DNA from: Verminephrobacter aporrectodeae subsp. tuberculatae At4
GTDB taxonomy: Bacteria; Pseudomonadota; Gammaproteobacteria; Burkholderiales; Burkholderiaceae_C
Assembly: GCF_000193225.1 (NCBI RefSeq)
Contig: NZ_AFAL01000350.1
Span: 17,278 to 81,277 of the forward strand
Length of the DNA: 64,000 bases
Reading direction: 5' to 3'
The translations under genes were made by a program, and so were the position numbers. The notes below the pieces were generated by a model. It was not told where the DNA came from, made no database searches, and saw nothing but the letters and a program-made list of their open reading frames with translations. Below are positions 40,734 through 50,632 of this stretch, in pieces; positions within the stretch are counted from its first letter, which is position 1; every line of letters begins with the position of its first letter.

Positions 40734-41138
40734 ATGGCTTACTCGGAAAAAGTGGTTGACCATTACGAAAATCCGCGCAACGTGGGTTCGTTCGACAAGG
40801 GCGACGATTCGGTGGGCACCGGCATGGTCGGCGCGCCCGCCTGCGGCGACGTGATGAAATTGCAGATCAAGGTGAATCCGGAAACCGGCGTGATCGAAGA
40901 CGCACGTTTCAAGACCTATGGTTGCGGTTCGGCCATTGCCTCGTCGTCGCTGGTGACCGAATGGGTCAAGGGCAAGACGCTGGCGCAGGCGACGGCGCTC
41001 AAGAACAGTGAGATCGCGCAGGAGTTGGCGCTGCCGCCCGTCAAGATCCACTGCTCCATCCTGGCCGAAGACGCGATCAAGGCCGCCGTGCTCGACTACC
41101 AGGCCAAGCACGCCGCGCTCAGCGCAACTGCCGCCTGA
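40734..41138 (+). CDS. iscU: Fe-S cluster scaffold protein IscU
   Basis: Scaffold on which [2Fe-2S] clusters form, 134 residues. The three cluster Cys are C37 (GAPACGDVM), C64 (YGCGSAIAS) and C107 ([10 protein letters not shown]), with the conserved Asp next to the first. LPPVK at residues 100-104 is the HscA recognition motif. It is preceded by AAGGAGG. iscA starts 7 bases after its stop. Confidence 0.98.
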   Translation: MAYSEKVVDHYENPRNVGSFDKGDDSVGTGMVGAPACGDVMKLQIKVNPETGVIEDARFKTYGCGSAIASSSLVTEWVKGKTLAQATALKNSEIAQELALPPVKIHCSILAEDAIKAAVLDYQAKHAALSATAA

Positions 41139-41145
41139 GTGTGTC

Positions 41146-41469
41146 ATGGCCATTACGTTGACAGAGGCCGCCGCCCGGCATGTGAGCCGCTACCTGGCGC
41201 GCCGTGGCAAGGGGCTCGGCGTGCGCTTGGGGATCAAGACCACCGGTTGCTCGGGGCTGGCCTACAAGCTGGAGTACGTGGACGACAGCAGACCCGAGGA
41301 CGTCGTGTTTGAAAACCATGGCGTCAAGGTGCTCATCGACCCCAAGAGCCTGGCTTACATCGACGGGACCGAACTGGATTTCGTTCGCGAAGGTCTGAAC
41401 GAGGGCTTCAAGTTCAACAACCCCAAGGAGCGTGACCGCTGTGGTTGTGGAGAAAGCTTCCGCGTTTGA
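41146..41469 (+). CDS. iscA: Iron-sulfur cluster assembly protein IscA
   Basis: A-type carrier protein that delivers clusters to apo-enzymes, 107 residues. The three conserved Cys are C35 (TTGCSGLAY), C99 and C101 (DRCGCGESF). The ATG at 41146 gives the family N-terminus [13 protein letters not shown]; the frame upstream overlaps iscU. A terminator follows within 60 bases. Confidence 0.97.
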   Translation: MAITLTEAAARHVSRYLARRGKGLGVRLGIKTTGCSGLAYKLEYVDDSRPEDVVFENHGVKVLIDPKSLAYIDGTELDFVREGLNEGFKFNNPKERDRCGCGESFRV

Positions 41470-41498
41470 GGCTCCGTTCCCCCGCTCGTTTGCCATCC

Positions 41499-41533
41499 AA
41501 ACCGCCACCGCGCTGTGTGCTGGCGGTTTTTTT
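41499..41533 (+). terminator. Rho-independent terminator between iscA and hscB
   Basis: AAACCGCCA (41499-41507) pairs with TGGCGGTTT (41521-41529), followed by a run of T to 41533. The stem is nine base pairs with a 13-base loop. It splits iscRSUA from hscBA-fdx, so the chaperone genes either depend on read-through or have their own promoter. Confidence 0.82.
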
Positions 41534-41580
41534 CTTGACCCCTGACCCCCTCTTGACCCGTTCGATCGCTCCTGCTGCGC

Positions 41581-42099
41581 ATGAATCTGCAATCTGACGA
41601 CTTTGAACTGTTTGGCCTGCCGCATCGCTTCCAGCAGGAGCGCAGCGCCATCGACGCGCGCTGGAAGGAATTGCAGCGCCAGGCCCATCCGGACCAATTC
41701 GCCGCGCAGGGTGCAGCGGCACGGCGCGTGGCCATGCAATGGTCGGTGCGCATCAACGAGGCTTATCGGCGCCTGAAGGACCCGCTGCTGCGCGCTGCCT
41801 ACCTGTGCGAACTGCATGGCGCTGCGGTCCGTTCGGAGGACAACACCGCCATGCCCGCAGCCTTCCTCATGCAGCAGTTGCAATGGCGCGAGGCCCTCGA
41901 AGAGGCATCGGCCGTGCAGGCGCTGGACGCGCTGGACGCCGCGGTGCAGCAGGCGCGCAGTGCGGCGCTCGCCGAATGCGAGCGTTTGCTGGACCAGCAG
42001 CAGGACCATGCGGCGGCGGTCCGCCAAGTCAGAGCCCTCATGTTCATTGCGCGCTTTGCCGACGACATCGGGCGTCGCCGGGAGCAACTGGGACAATAG
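41581..42099 (+). CDS. hscB: Co-chaperone HscB (J-domain protein)
   Basis: Brings IscU to HscA and stimulates its ATPase, 172 residues. The N-terminal J-domain has the HPD tripeptide at residues 36-38 (QAHPDQF), and the C-terminal helical bundle binds IscU. The start [17 protein letters not shown] is the family N-terminus. It follows the terminator by about 50 bases; hscA begins 74 bases after its stop. Confidence 0.95.
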   Translation: MNLQSDDFELFGLPHRFQQERSAIDARWKELQRQAHPDQFAAQGAAARRVAMQWSVRINEAYRRLKDPLLRAAYLCELHGAAVRSEDNTAMPAAFLMQQLQWREALEEASAVQALDALDAAVQQARSAALAECERLLDQQQDHAAAVRQVRALMFIARFADDIGRRREQLGQ

Positions 42100-42173
42100 C
42101 GCTTGAGTGTTTTTCCCTTCGCGAATCCGGCCGTTGCACTGGCGGATTCCACCCTGTCGAGATCCAGAATTTC

Positions 42174-44045
42174 ATGGTGCTTTTGCAAATTTCCGAACCC
42201 GGGCAATCCCCTGACCCGCACCAGCGGCGCGTCGCCGTCGGCATCGACCTGGGGACCACCCATTCCCTGGTGGCCACCGTGCGCAATAGCGTGTCCGAAT
42301 GCCTGCCTGACGCGCAGGGCAGGGTGCTGCTGCCCTCGGTCGTGCGCTACCTGGAAGAAGGCGGATGCCAAATCGGCCACGAGGCGTTGGCCGCGCAGGC
42401 CCGCGACGCGCGCAACACCATTGCTTCGGTGAAGCGCTGGATGGGGCGCAGTCTGAAAGACCTCGTGGGCGCGGAGAAACTGCCCTACGACTTCGTTTCT
42501 GCGCGCGGCGGCTCAGCGCAGGGCATGCTCAGCCTCGCCACGGTGGCTGGAAACAAGTCGCCCGTCGAGGTCAGCGCCGAGATTCTGACGGCCCTGCGTG
42601 AGCGCGCCGAAGACAGCCTGGGCGCCCCCTTGTACGGCGCGGTGATCACCGTTCCCGCGTACTTCGACGACGCGCAGCGCCAAGCCACCAAGGACGCCGC
42701 GAGACTTGCGGGCATCCACCTGCTGCGCCTGATCAACGAGCCCACGGCCGCGGCCATCGCCTACGGGCTGGACAACGCGAGCGAGGGCGTCTACGCCGTC
42801 TACGACCTGGGCGGCGGCACTTTCGATATCTCCATCCTGCGCCTTGCGCAGGGCGTGTTCGAGGTCATCGCGACCGGCGGCGATTCCGCCCTGGGCGGGG
42901 ACGACTATGACGCCGCGCTGGCGGACTGGGTCTTGCAGCAGGTCAGGCAGCAGGCCACGACGCCGGCGGACAAATTCGCCGTGCGCATGGCGGCGCGGAC
43001 CTGCAAGGAGGCATTGACGGCCAGCGATCGGGCGGCATTCAGTGCCGATACATCGGACGGCGGCGTGCATTTCGACGTGCGCAGGTCGGACTTTGACGCG
43101 CTCACGGCCGACTTGACCGCCCGTTCCATGGCGGCCGTGCGCCGTGCGCTGCGCGACGCGCAGCTCGCGTGCGACGAGGTGCAGGGCGTGGTGCTGGTGG
43201 GGGGCTCCACGCGCATGCCGCAGGTGCAGCGCGCGGTGGCCGAATTCTTTGGCAAAACCCCCCTGACCAACCTCGATCCGGACCAGGTGGTGGCCCTGGG
43301 CGCGGCCATTCAGGCGCAGCATCTGGCGGGCAACACCCCTGCGGGCGAGTTGTTGCTGCTGGACGTGATTCCCCTGTCTCTGGGAATCGAAACCATGGGG
43401 GGACTCGTCGAGCGCATCGTCGAGCGCAACGAGAGCATTCCCACGGCAAAAGCGCAGGACTTCACCACCAGCCAGGATGGCCAGACCGCACTCGCAATCC
43501 ACGTCGTGCAGGGAGAGCGCGAACTGGTGCAGGACTGCCGCAGCCTGGCCCGGTTCGAACTGCGCGGAATCCCCCCGATGGTCGCCGGCGCTGCGCGCAT
43601 CCGCGTGACCTTTGGCGTTGATGCCGACGGCCTCCTGAGCGTGAGCGCGCAGGAGCAGGTCAGTGGCGTGCAGGCGCGCATCGACGTGAAGCCCTCGTAT
43701 GGCCTCTCGGACGAGCAGATCGCGCGCATGCTGCAGGATGGCTTCGCCGCTGCGGCGCAGGACCGGCAGGCCCGCTCCGTGGTCGAGGCGCGGGTCGACG
43801 CGCAGCGCATGCTCGGCGCCACACAGGGCGCGCTGGACGCGGACGGCGATATGCTCACGCCCCGCGAGCGCGCGGACATCGAAGCCCTGATGCGCGCGCT
43901 GCACGGCCAGCGCGACTGCGACGACGCCGCCGCCATCGAGGCCGCCACCGACGCCCTGACCAGGGGAACGGAAGCGTTTGCCGCCCTGCGCATGAACCGT
44001 GGCATCCAGCGTGCGCTGGCCGGCAGAAACGTGCAAACCCTTTGA
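42174..44045 (+). CDS. hscA: Fe-S protein assembly chaperone HscA (Hsp70 family)
   Basis: Specialised Hsp70 that releases clusters from IscU, 623 residues. The ATPase domain has [30 protein letters not shown] and [14 protein letters not shown]. The substrate-binding domain starts near [17 protein letters not shown]. The frame extends 145 codons upstream through hscB, but [19 protein letters not shown] at 42174 is the typical HscA start. fdx follows 34 bases later. Confidence 0.95.
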   Translation: MVLLQISEPGQSPDPHQRRVAVGIDLGTTHSLVATVRNSVSECLPDAQGRVLLPSVVRYLEEGGCQIGHEALAAQARDARNTIASVKRWMGRSLKDLVGAEKLPYDFVSARGGSAQGMLSLATVAGNKSPVEVSAEILTALRERAEDSLGAPLYGAVITVPAYFDDAQRQATKDAARLAGIHLLRLINEPTAAAIAYGLDNASEGVYAVYDLGGGTFDISILRLAQGVFEVIATGGDSALGGDDYDAALADWVLQQVRQQATTPADKFAVRMAARTCKEALTASDRAAFSADTSDGGVHFDVRRSDFDALTADLTARSMAAVRRALRDAQLACDEVQGVVLVGGSTRMPQVQRAVAEFFGKTPLTNLDPDQVVALGAAIQAQHLAGNTPAGELLLLDVIPLSLGIETMGGLVERIVERNESIPTAKAQDFTTSQDGQTALAIHVVQGERELVQDCRSLARFELRGIPPMVAGAARIRVTFGVDADGLLSVSAQEQVSGVQARIDVKPSYGLSDEQIARMLQDGFAAAAQDRQARSVVEARVDAQRMLGATQGALDADGDMLTPRERADIEALMRALHGQRDCDDAAAIEAATDALTRGTEAFAALRMNRGIQRALAGRNVQTL

Positions 44046-44079
44046 AGAGCCCCGGCCCAGCAGAACCGCAAGCAGCCCC

Positions 44080-44418
44080 ATGCCCGTCATCAAGATCCTT
44101 CCCCACCCCGAGTACTGCCCTGCAGGCGCAGAAATCAGCGCGCCGGCCGGCACGTCGATCTGCGAGGCCCTGCTCGAAAACCACATCCCCATCGAGCACG
44201 CCTGCGACATGAGCTGCGCCTGCACCACATGCCACGTGATCGTGCGCCAGGGGCTCGATTCGCTCGGCGCGGTCGAGGAGGAAGAGGAAGACCTGCTGGA
44301 CCGGGCCTGGGGTCTGGAGCCCCAGTCGCGCCTGTCCTGCCAGGCCATCCTGGCGCAGCAGGATTTGCTGCTGGAGATTCCCCGATACACCATCAACCAC
44401 GCCAAGGAACAGCACTGA
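44080..44418 (+). CDS. fdx: ISC-type [2Fe-2S] ferredoxin
   Basis: Electron donor for cluster assembly, 112 residues, adrenodoxin-like. The ligands are C42, C48, C51 and C87 (EHACDMSCACTTCHV and RLSCQ). An acidic stretch EEEEED follows the cluster loop, as in the family. The start MPVIKILPHPEYCP is standard. Its TGA overlaps the ATG of dnaQ. Confidence 0.96.
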   Translation: MPVIKILPHPEYCPAGAEISAPAGTSICEALLENHIPIEHACDMSCACTTCHVIVRQGLDSLGAVEEEEEDLLDRAWGLEPQSRLSCQAILAQQDLLLEIPRYTINHAKEQH

Positions 44419-45134
44419 TGTCGCGGCAAATCGTTCTGGATACGGAAACCACGGGCCTGTCGGCCGACAATGGCGATCGCATCATCGAACTCGGCTGCGT
44501 GGAATTGCTCAACCGCAGGCTCACGGGAAACAACCTGCACCTGTTCTTCAACCCGGACCGCGACAGCCATGAAGACGCGCTCAAGGTGCACGGCATCAGC
44601 AACGAGTTCCTGAAAGACAAGCCCCGATTCGCCGAGGTGGTGGAGCGGGTCATCGAGTACCTGCGGGATGCCGAGGTCATCATCCACAACGCGGCCTTCG
44701 ACCTGGGTTTTCTCGACAAGGAACTCGCGCTCACGGGCCGTCCCGCGTTCCGCACCCACATAGCGAGCGTCACCGACACGCTCGCCATGGCCAGGGAGAT
44801 GTACCCGGGCAAGCGCAACTCGCTCGACGCGCTGTGCGAGCGGCTGGGGGTGAACAATTCGGGCCGTATATTGCACGGCGCCTTGCTGGACGCCGAACTG
44901 CTCGCCGACGTATACATCCATCTGACCCGGGGCCAGGACGCATTGCTCATCGCCGACGACGCGCAGGAAAGCGCTCACGGCCTGAAAGTCACGGCCATCG
45001 ATTTGCGTGCGCTCGTGCTGCCCGTCGTGCACGCGAGTGCGCAGGAACAGGTGGCGCACGCCGAGGTGCTGGCACAGATCGACAAGGCCAGCGGCGGCAA
45101 GACGATCTGGCGCAGCCTTGGGTCTGTGCCATAA
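44418..45134 (+). CDS. dnaQ: DNA polymerase III subunit epsilon (3'-5' proofreading exonuclease)
   Basis: DEDDh exonuclease of 238 residues that proofreads for Pol III. Exo I is VLDTETTGL (D8, E10), Exo II is IIHNAAFDLGFLDKEL, and Exo III is HGALLDAELLADVY with the His and Asp pair. The C-terminal part, about residues 185-238, should hold the segment that binds the alpha subunit. It starts at ATG 44418, overlapping the fdx stop, so it is translationally coupled to the isc genes. tRNA-Val follows. Confidence 0.94.
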   Translation: MSRQIVLDTETTGLSADNGDRIIELGCVELLNRRLTGNNLHLFFNPDRDSHEDALKVHGISNEFLKDKPRFAEVVERVIEYLRDAEVIIHNAAFDLGFLDKELALTGRPAFRTHIASVTDTLAMAREMYPGKRNSLDALCERLGVNNSGRILHGALLDAELLADVYIHLTRGQDALLIADDAQESAHGLKVTAIDLRALVLPVVHASAQEQVAHAEVLAQIDKASGGKTIWRSLGSVP

Positions 45135-45158
45135 TCCGCAGCCGCCACAGCGTGGCAC

Positions 45159-45233
45159 GGGTGATTAGCTCAGCGGTAGAGCACTGCCTTCACACGGCAG
45201 GGGTCACATGTTCGATCCATGTATCACCCACCA
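45159..45233 (+). tRNA. tRNA-Val (anticodon CAC)
   Basis: A 75-nt tRNA with acceptor stem GGGTGAT/ATCACCC, encoded CCA at 45231-45233 and T-loop GTTCGATCC. The anticodon stem CTGCC/GGCAG encloses TTCACAC, giving CAC for the Val codon GUG. It lies 24 bases after dnaQ. Confidence 0.95.
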
Positions 45234-45248
45234 TTTTCCGGTCGCCAC

Positions 45249-45278
45249 TTGTTTAATTTGCGACAGACCACTTACAAT
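45249..45278 (+). promoter_or_regulatory. Candidate promoter for the yqjD-like operon
   Basis: TTGTTT at 45249-45254 and TACAAT at 45273-45278, 18 bases apart, lie about 115 bases upstream of the first gene and just after tRNA-Val. The match to the housekeeping consensus is moderate. Confidence 0.45.
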
Positions 45279-45392
45279 CGATAACCCTTTGCGGTCCCGT
45301 CCTGTGAGGAATTCCAGGCAGATGACTAAGATGATCTGCATTCTCCGGCGAGGGATTCACAAACATCTTCGTTGCTTCACCGAAAGGCTGAC

Positions 45393-45701
45393 ATGACTGC
45401 TTCCGACACCACCCCCCCCACCACCCAGAGCGAACTGGAAAAGCTGGTCTCCGATTTGCGGGGACTTTTGGCCAGCAAGAACCTGGATACGATCCCTGAA
45501 ATCAAGCTCCTGCGCCAGCGCCTGGACGATGGCATGCACAACGTGCGCGAGTTGGCCGTGCGCGCCGCCCAGGACGCCGCCCGCCAGGCGAAGGAGGCCG
45601 CTCAGGCCGCCGACCGCTATGCGCACGACGAGCCCTGGCGCGTGGCCGGCGCGGCGCTGGCCATGGGCGCTCTGGTCGGTTTCCTGCTCGCACGCCGTTG
45701 A
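45393..45701 (+). CDS. DUF883 (YqjD/ElaB-like) membrane-anchored protein
   Basis: A 102-residue protein with a long helical, Ala-rich N-terminal part (SELEKLVSDLRGLLASKNL and QDAARQAKEAAQAADRYAHD). A single C-terminal membrane segment ends in GALVGFLLARR, a glycine-zipper tail typical of YqjD/ElaB. In E. coli such proteins are inner-membrane, ribosome-binding, stationary-phase proteins; that function here is by family only. The ATG at 45393 follows GAAAGG. Confidence 0.85.
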   Translation: MTASDTTPPTTQSELEKLVSDLRGLLASKNLDTIPEIKLLRQRLDDGMHNVRELAVRAAQDAARQAKEAAQAADRYAHDEPWRVAGAALAMGALVGFLLARR

Positions 45702-45729
45702 GCATGACGGTACGCCAACGGGGCCGCGC

Positions 45730-46125
45730 ATGAACTGGCTCGCGCTTCTCGGGCTGGAGGGATTCGTTGCCCGCTGGCGTACGCATGCGATCGAAGGCGT
45801 CATCGCCGCCGAGGACCGGATGGAACTGGCCCGCCTCGAGTGGCGGGACTGGAAACGGCGCCTTCAGCAAGTGCTCGTGCTGACCATCATGATCGCCGGG
45901 CTCACGATGGTGGCCCTGACCATGCTGTCGCTCGCCGTGTTGGTGCATTTCTGGGATACCCCCGAGCGCAGGCTCGTGGCCTGGCTGGTCGCGGGCGTAT
46001 GGTCCGTGGCATGGACTGCCACCCTGGTGGGCCTGGTTTGCGCGGTACGGTGCGCGGGCCATGGCTTCGCCCTGACATGCCGGGAACTGGCGCAGGACTG
46101 GCGCGACATCAAGGAGCGCCTGTGA
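45730..46125 (+). CDS. YqjE-like phage-holin superfamily membrane protein
   Basis: A 131-residue protein with two central transmembrane segments (about residues 48-75 and 82-108) between charged helical ends, the layout of YqjE/DUF1469. It follows the DUF883 gene by 28 bases and overlaps the start of the next gene, forming a three-gene set like E. coli yqjDEK. Its molecular role is not known. Confidence 0.82.
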   Translation: MNWLALLGLEGFVARWRTHAIEGVIAAEDRMELARLEWRDWKRRLQQVLVLTIMIAGLTMVALTMLSLAVLVHFWDTPERRLVAWLVAGVWSVAWTATLVGLVCAVRCAGHGFALTCRELAQDWRDIKERL

Positions 46126-46439
46126 CGAGCCCTCTCAGCACCCCGACGGAACTTCGGCCCACGGCCGAGCAGCAGCGCGTGCTCGAGCGCATCGAACAGC
46201 AGCGCGAGCGCCTGCGTGCGCGCCGGGCGGCCCGTGTTCAGTTGCTGGCCATGGCCGGCGGGCACGAGCGCGTAGCGGGCGGTATGGACGAATCCCTCGC
46301 GTTGCGCGCCGTGGGTTTCGCACGCGAGCACCCGTTGGCGCTGGCTGCGCTGGCGGGTGTGGCAATCGCCGCCGGGCCGCACAAGCTGATGCGCTGGGTC
46401 GGGGTTGTGCTGCCCCTGTTGCTGCGCCTTGGGCGCTGA
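46122..46439 (+). CDS. YqjK-like small protein, GTG start
   Basis: A 105-residue protein starting at GTG 46122, which overlaps the stop of the preceding gene (GTGA). It has a Gln/Arg-rich helical segment (AEQQRVLERIEQQRERLRAR), followed by a hydrophobic stretch REHPLALAALAGVAIAAGP and a C-terminal hydrophobic VGVVLPLLLRLG. Length, order and composition fit YqjK. No function can be assigned. It converges on pyrD. Confidence 0.72.
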   Translation: MTSPLSTPTELRPTAEQQRVLERIEQQRERLRARRAARVQLLAMAGGHERVAGGMDESLALRAVGFAREHPLALAALAGVAIAAGPHKLMRWVGVVLPLLLRLGR

Positions 46440-46448
46440 CCGGTCCGG

Positions 46449-47501
46449 TCAGGCCATGGCCTGAATCGCCCTGGCCGCCTGCGCGACCAGAGCCGGACCT
46501 GCGTAGACCAAGCCGGTGTAGATCTGCACCGCGTCGGCGCCTGCGCGGATCTTGCTTACTGCGTCTTCGGCGCTCATGATTCCGCCTACGCCAATGATGG
46601 GAAAGCGCGGCCCCAGGGCCGCGCGCAGTTGGCGCACCACCTGGTTGCTGGCGTGCAGCAGGGGCGCGCCGCTGAGCCCGCCGGTTTCCTCGCCATGGCG
46701 CATGCCCTGTACCGCCGTGCGATTGAGGGTGGTGTTGGTGGCGATCACGCCGTCCATGCCGTGCCGTTGCAGCGTGGCCGCGATGACCGACACCTGCGCC
46801 TCCTCCAGATCCGGCGCGATCTTCACGAACACCGGAACGCGCCGTCCATGCTGGCGGGCCAGGGCCGCGCGGCGCGCGGTGATGGCACCGAGCAAGGCGT
46901 CCAGGGCGGCGTCGCCCTGCAGGGCGCGCAGGTTCTGCGTATTCGGCGAACTGATGTTCAGCGCCACGTAGTCCGCGTGCGGATACACGCCTTCCAGGCC
47001 GCTCAGGTAGTCGCCGGTCGCGTCCTCGATGGGGGTCGTGGCGTTCTTGCCGATGTTCAAACCCAGCAGCGCAGGATGCCTGCGGCGCTGCGCGCGAGAG
47101 CCGACCTGCCGCACGTTGTGCACGAAGGAATCCAGGCCCTCGTTGTTGAACCCCAGGCGGTTGATGAGTGCCCGGGCTTCGGGCAGGCGAAACATGCGCG
47201 GCCTGGGGTTGCCCGGCTGCGCCTTGGGGGTGACGGTGCCCACTTCCACGAAGCCGAAGCCCATGGCCGCCAGCGCATCGATGCAGCGGGCGTTCTTGTC
47301 CAGGCCGGCAGCCAGGCCGACGCGGTTGGGAAAGACCAGTCCGGCCAACTCCACGGGGTCGTCCACCGTCTCATGGCACCAGGCCCATTGCAGCGGCGTG
47401 CCCTGCCCGCGCGCGAGCAGGTCCAGGGTCAGTTCGTGGGCGGCTTCGGCGTCCATGCCGAAAAGAAAGGAGCGGGCGAGGGCGTAGGGAATCAGGGACA
47501 T
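46449..47501 (-). CDS. pyrD: Dihydroorotate dehydrogenase (quinone), class 2
   Basis: Membrane-associated flavoenzyme that oxidises dihydroorotate to orotate with quinone in pyrimidine synthesis, 350 residues. The N-terminal helical quinone-entry segment ([24 protein letters not shown]) marks class 2. Flavin and substrate motifs are [33 protein letters not shown] with the catalytic Ser, and [13 protein letters not shown]. The ATG at 47499-47501 is preferred over a frame start eight codons upstream. It is divergent from rpiA. Confidence 0.95.
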   Translation of the reverse strand: MSLIPYALARSFLFGMDAEAAHELTLDLLARGQGTPLQWAWCHETVDDPVELAGLVFPNRVGLAAGLDKNARCIDALAAMGFGFVEVGTVTPKAQPGNPRPRMFRLPEARALINRLGFNNEGLDSFVHNVRQVGSRAQRRRHPALLGLNIGKNATTPIEDATGDYLSGLEGVYPHADYVALNISSPNTQNLRALQGDAALDALLGAITARRAALARQHGRRVPVFVKIAPDLEEAQVSVIAATLQRHGMDGVIATNTTLNRTAVQGMRHGEETGGLSGAPLLHASNQVVRQLRAALGPRFPIIGVGGIMSAEDAVSKIRAGADAVQIYTGLVYAGPALVAQAARAIQAMA

Positions 47502-47542
47502 GGAGGGGAGGGATAATCCGCGCATTGGCCCTGAATTCTCCC

Positions 47543-48241
47543 ATGACGACCACGACCGCCCTGTCCCAAGACGAACTCAAAACCCTGGTCGGCCGCGCCG
47601 CACTCGAATACGTGCTGCCCGGCGGGATCGTGGGGGTGGGCACCGGCTCCACCGTTGACAGGTTCATCGACGCGCTGGCGGAAATCAAGGACCAGATCGT
47701 GGGCGCCGTTTCCAGTTCGGTGGCGAGCACCCGGCGTTTGCAGGCCCTGGGCATTGCGGTGTTCGATGCGAACGAGGTGGAATCCTTGCCGGTGTACATC
47801 GACGGTGCCGACGAAATCGACGGCAACGGCCATATGCTCAAGGGCGGTGGCGCCGCATTGACGCGCGAGAAGATCGTGGCGGCGCTGGCCAGCCGCTTCG
47901 TCTGCATTGCCGATGCATCGAAACGGGTGCCGACGCTGGGGCGGTTTCCGCTGCCCGTCGAGGTGATTCCCATGGCGGAAAAACACATTGCCCGCCGTTT
48001 TGCGGCAAAGGGCGGGCAGGCGAGTCTGCGCCTCGTCGGGGGCCAGCCGCTGGTCACCGACAACGGCCAGCATATTCTGGACGTCCGGGGCCTGTGGATC
48101 ACGGATCCGCTGGCGTTCGAGTCGGAAATCAACCAGTGGCCGGGGGTGGTCACCGCGGGCGTGTTTGCGCAGCACAAGGCGTCGGTGTGCCTGCTGGGAA
48201 CGGCCCAGGGCGTGAAGACGCTGACGTACCCAAGTTCCTGA
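47543..48241 (+). CDS. rpiA: Ribose-5-phosphate isomerase A
   Basis: Interconverts ribose 5-phosphate and ribulose 5-phosphate, 232 residues. Family motifs are [18 protein letters not shown], the catalytic-region [12 protein letters not shown], and [17 protein letters not shown]. The start [12 protein letters not shown] at 47543 is chosen; a TTG six codons upstream is possible but less likely. It is divergent from pyrD across about 40 bases. Confidence 0.96.
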   Translation: MTTTTALSQDELKTLVGRAALEYVLPGGIVGVGTGSTVDRFIDALAEIKDQIVGAVSSSVASTRRLQALGIAVFDANEVESLPVYIDGADEIDGNGHMLKGGGAALTREKIVAALASRFVCIADASKRVPTLGRFPLPVEVIPMAEKHIARRFAAKGGQASLRLVGGQPLVTDNGQHILDVRGLWITDPLAFESEINQWPGVVTAGVFAQHKASVCLLGTAQGVKTLTYPSS

Positions 48242-48265
48242 AGCGGTAGCCCGCGATCCCGTGGA

Positions 48266-49471
48266 TCAAGCCACCGGCTGGGCCAGCCACTCCTCGGCCA
48301 GTTTGACCCAGTAGGTCGCGCCCAGCGGGATCAGCGCGTCGTTGAAGTCATAGCTCGGGTTGTGCAGCGTGCAGGGGCCGCCGCCGTGGCCCATCTCGCG
48401 GTGCGCGCCGTCGCCATTGCCAATGAAGCAGTAGGCGCCCGGCTTGGCCAGCAGCATGTAGGCGAAGTCTTCGGCGCCCATGGTCGGCTCCTGCACCAGT
48501 ACCCGCTCTTCGCCGACGATTCCCGCCATGACCTTGCGCGCGAAGTGGGCCTCCGCAGCCGAGTTCACTGTGGGCGGATATTTGCGCACGAACTCGAATG
48601 TGCACCGCGCGTCGTGCGCGGCGCAGCAGTGCTCTGCCACCTGCTGCATGCGCTTTTCGATCAGGTCCAGCACCCCGGTCGTGAAGCTGCGCGCCGTGCC
48701 CCGCAACTCGCACCGGTCGGGAATCACGTTGCTGGCCTCGCCCGCGTGCATCATGGTCACCGAGATCACGCCCGCGTCCACGGGCTTTTTGTTGCGACTG
48801 ATGATGGTCTGGAAGGCCTGCACCATCTGGCAGGCGATCAGCACCGGGTCGATTCCCGTATGCGGTAGCGCGGCGTGGCCGCCCTTGCCGTGGATGGTGA
48901 TCCTGAATTCGCTGGTCGATGCCATCACCGGACCGGGGCTCACGGCAAAGCTGCCCATGGGCATTCCCGGCCAGTTGTGCATGCCGAAGACGGCCTGCAT
49001 GGGAAAGCGCTCGAACAGGCCGTCTTCGATCATCACGCGGGCGCCGCCGCCGCCCTCTTCTGCGGGCTGGAAGATCAGGTACACGGTGCCGTCGAAATCG
49101 CGCTGCCGGGAAAAGTGCTGCGCCGCGGCGAGCAGCATCGCCGTGTGGCCGTCGTGGCCGCAGGCGTGCATCTTGCCCTGGTGCTGGCTGGCGTGGGCAA
49201 AGGTGTTGAACTCCTGCATCGGCAGGGCGTCCATGTCGGCGCGCAGGCCGATGGCCCGGCCGCTGGCGCCGCCGTCGCGCCCCAGGACGGTGGCGACGAC
49301 CCCGGTCTTGCCCAGCCCCCGGTGGATCGGCAGACCCCATTCGCTGAGCTTTTGCGCGACCACGTCGGCGGTGCGCACTTCTTCGAAGCACAGTTCGGGA
49401 TGGGCGTGGATGTCGCGGCGCACTGCGGCAATGCGGGCCGACTGGGTGACGATGGAGTCTATGACGTTCAT
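48266..49471 (-). CDS. M20 family amidohydrolase (hippurate hydrolase / N-acyl-amino-acid hydrolase type)
   Basis: Metallo-aminoacylase of 401 residues. It contains the metal-site motifs KMHACGHDGHTAMLLAAA and FQPAEEGGGGARVMIEDGLF, the dimerisation-domain HGKGGHAALPHTGIDP, and the late EPTMGAEDFAYM. The family removes acyl groups from amino acids such as hippurate or N-acetyl amino acids. The exact substrate is unknown. No signal peptide is seen. It is convergent with rpiA; its promoter side faces the 44-bp repeat at 49508. Confidence 0.9.
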   Translation of the reverse strand: MNVIDSIVTQSARIAAVRRDIHAHPELCFEEVRTADVVAQKLSEWGLPIHRGLGKTGVVATVLGRDGGASGRAIGLRADMDALPMQEFNTFAHASQHQGKMHACGHDGHTAMLLAAAQHFSRQRDFDGTVYLIFQPAEEGGGGARVMIEDGLFERFPMQAVFGMHNWPGMPMGSFAVSPGPVMASTSEFRITIHGKGGHAALPHTGIDPVLIACQMVQAFQTIISRNKKPVDAGVISVTMMHAGEASNVIPDRCELRGTARSFTTGVLDLIEKRMQQVAEHCCAAHDARCTFEFVRKYPPTVNSAAEAHFARKVMAGIVGEERVLVQEPTMGAEDFAYMLLAKPGAYCFIGNGDGAHREMGHGGGPCTLHNPSYDFNDALIPLGATYWVKLAEEWLAQPVA

Positions 49472-49507
49472 GGTGGGGCCTTGTTGCCCCGCAGTCTAAC
49501 CAATCTG

Positions 49508-49551
49508 GCGCGTGTCAAGATGCTTGTCGCTTCATTCAGACAGTCATCGGC
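49508..49551 (+). repeat. 44-bp direct repeat, copy A (left edge of accessory block)
   Basis: Begins GCGCGTGTCAAGATGCTTGT and ends CATCGGC. It matches copy B at 60947-60990 at 38 of 44 positions in the same orientation. It lies between the M20 gene and the LacI gene. It may be an IS end or a recombination scar. Confidence 0.75.
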
Positions 49552-49615
49552 CAAATCACGGCGGCATGGAAATGAATGCAACACCGCCGAACAAATCCGG
49601 GCAGGAAAACAAGGT

Positions 49616-50632
49616 TCATGGGCTCGCGATCAGCACGGGTCTGACCTGGACAACGTGACCCGCCTGGATGCCTTCTCCGTCGATGACTTTGTAGGCCTCG
49701 GACATCAGTCCCTCGACGTTTTGGCGCACCATGTGCACGGGGAAGCGCAGGCCCGCCGCGAATGGGTCCCAGTCGTAGCTGCCGAAAGTGCAGGCCAGGA
49801 CCTCGTCCATTGGCAGCGTCCTGAGGAAACGCAGCGCTCCTTCGAGACAGACGCCGGACGCCAGCAACAGCCCGCGCGGCAGGCCGCCCAGATCCTGATA
49901 CAGGCGGGCCATGGCGACCTCAGCTTGGTTCACGTCGTAGCCGCAGCGGATGAGTTGCTGCTCCTGAACGGGACCCAAGCGGCGACGCGCGACCTCCGAG
50001 AATCCGAGGACCCGTTGCTCGGTGGCGAATTCACCGCGGATGCCGCCCAGGAAGTACAGCCTGTTGCGTGCGCGATCAGCGGGCTCTGCTGAGCGCGCGA
50101 TCAGCAGCCGCGTGAGTTCGGCCGCGCCCCAGCGGTTGTCGCTGGTGATCGATGGCGCCTTCTTGCCAGGCAAGTCCACGTTCACGTGCCGCACCCGGTG
50201 CCGCATGCACAGCGCGCTCACGCCATCGGGATGGGTGGCACCGGTGACGATCAAGTGTTCGACCTGGTAGGAGATCAGGGTCTGAACGGTCCGGACTTCG
50301 ATCGCGGGGTCACGCAATGTGCTCACCACCATGGGATGCAGGCCACGCTCGCGCGCCATGCGCTCGAAAGCCTGCGACAACACGCCGAAGAAGCGGTCTT
50401 CGTGGGTCGGAATCATCATGCCGATGAGCCCTGAACGATTGCGTCGCAGACCACTCGCCTGCCGGTTCAACGCGTAGCCCTTGTCCTGTGCGAGTTGCTG
50501 CACGCGCTTGGCAGTTTCTTCGCTGATGCGGCGTTGCTGCCAAGTGCCATTGAGGCTGGCACTGACTGTGGATGCAGAGGTTCTCGCCAAGGCAGCGAGG
50601 TCGTAGATCGTCGATTTGTGCGAATTCACCAT
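49616..50632 (-). CDS. LacI family transcriptional regulator
   Basis: A 338-residue repressor-type protein. The N-terminal LacI helix-turn-helix reads STIYDLAALARTSASTVSASLNG, followed by the hinge region and a periplasmic-binding-protein-like effector domain (SGLIGMMIPTHEDRFFGVLSQAFERMARE). The ATG at 50630-50632 is the family start. The frame runs further upstream without similarity. It is downstream of, and on the same strand as, the hydroxyproline-type genes, after a 194-base gap. It may control them or the sugar ABC operon at 61 kb, whose promoter has a LacI-style palindrome. Confidence 0.88.
   Translation of the reverse strand: MVNSHKSTIYDLAALARTSASTVSASLNGTWQQRRISEETAKRVQQLAQDKGYALNRQASGLRRNRSGLIGMMIPTHEDRFFGVLSQAFERMARERGLHPMVVSTLRDPAIEVRTVQTLISYQVEHLIVTGATHPDGVSALCMRHRVRHVNVDLPGKKAPSITSDNRWGAAELTRLLIARSAEPADRARNRLYFLGGIRGEFATEQRVLGFSEVARRRLGPVQEQQLIRCGYDVNQAEVAMARLYQDLGGLPRGLLLASGVCLEGALRFLRTLPMDEVLACTFGSYDWDPFAAGLRFPVHMVRQNVEGLMSEAYKVIDGEGIQAGHVVQVRPVLIASP

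Noticed and set aside
46432..46452. Perfect small palindrome at the yqjK/pyrD convergence, considered as a shared terminator
   Set aside because: The GACCGG/CCGGTC stem has no T run on either strand, so termination is not supported.
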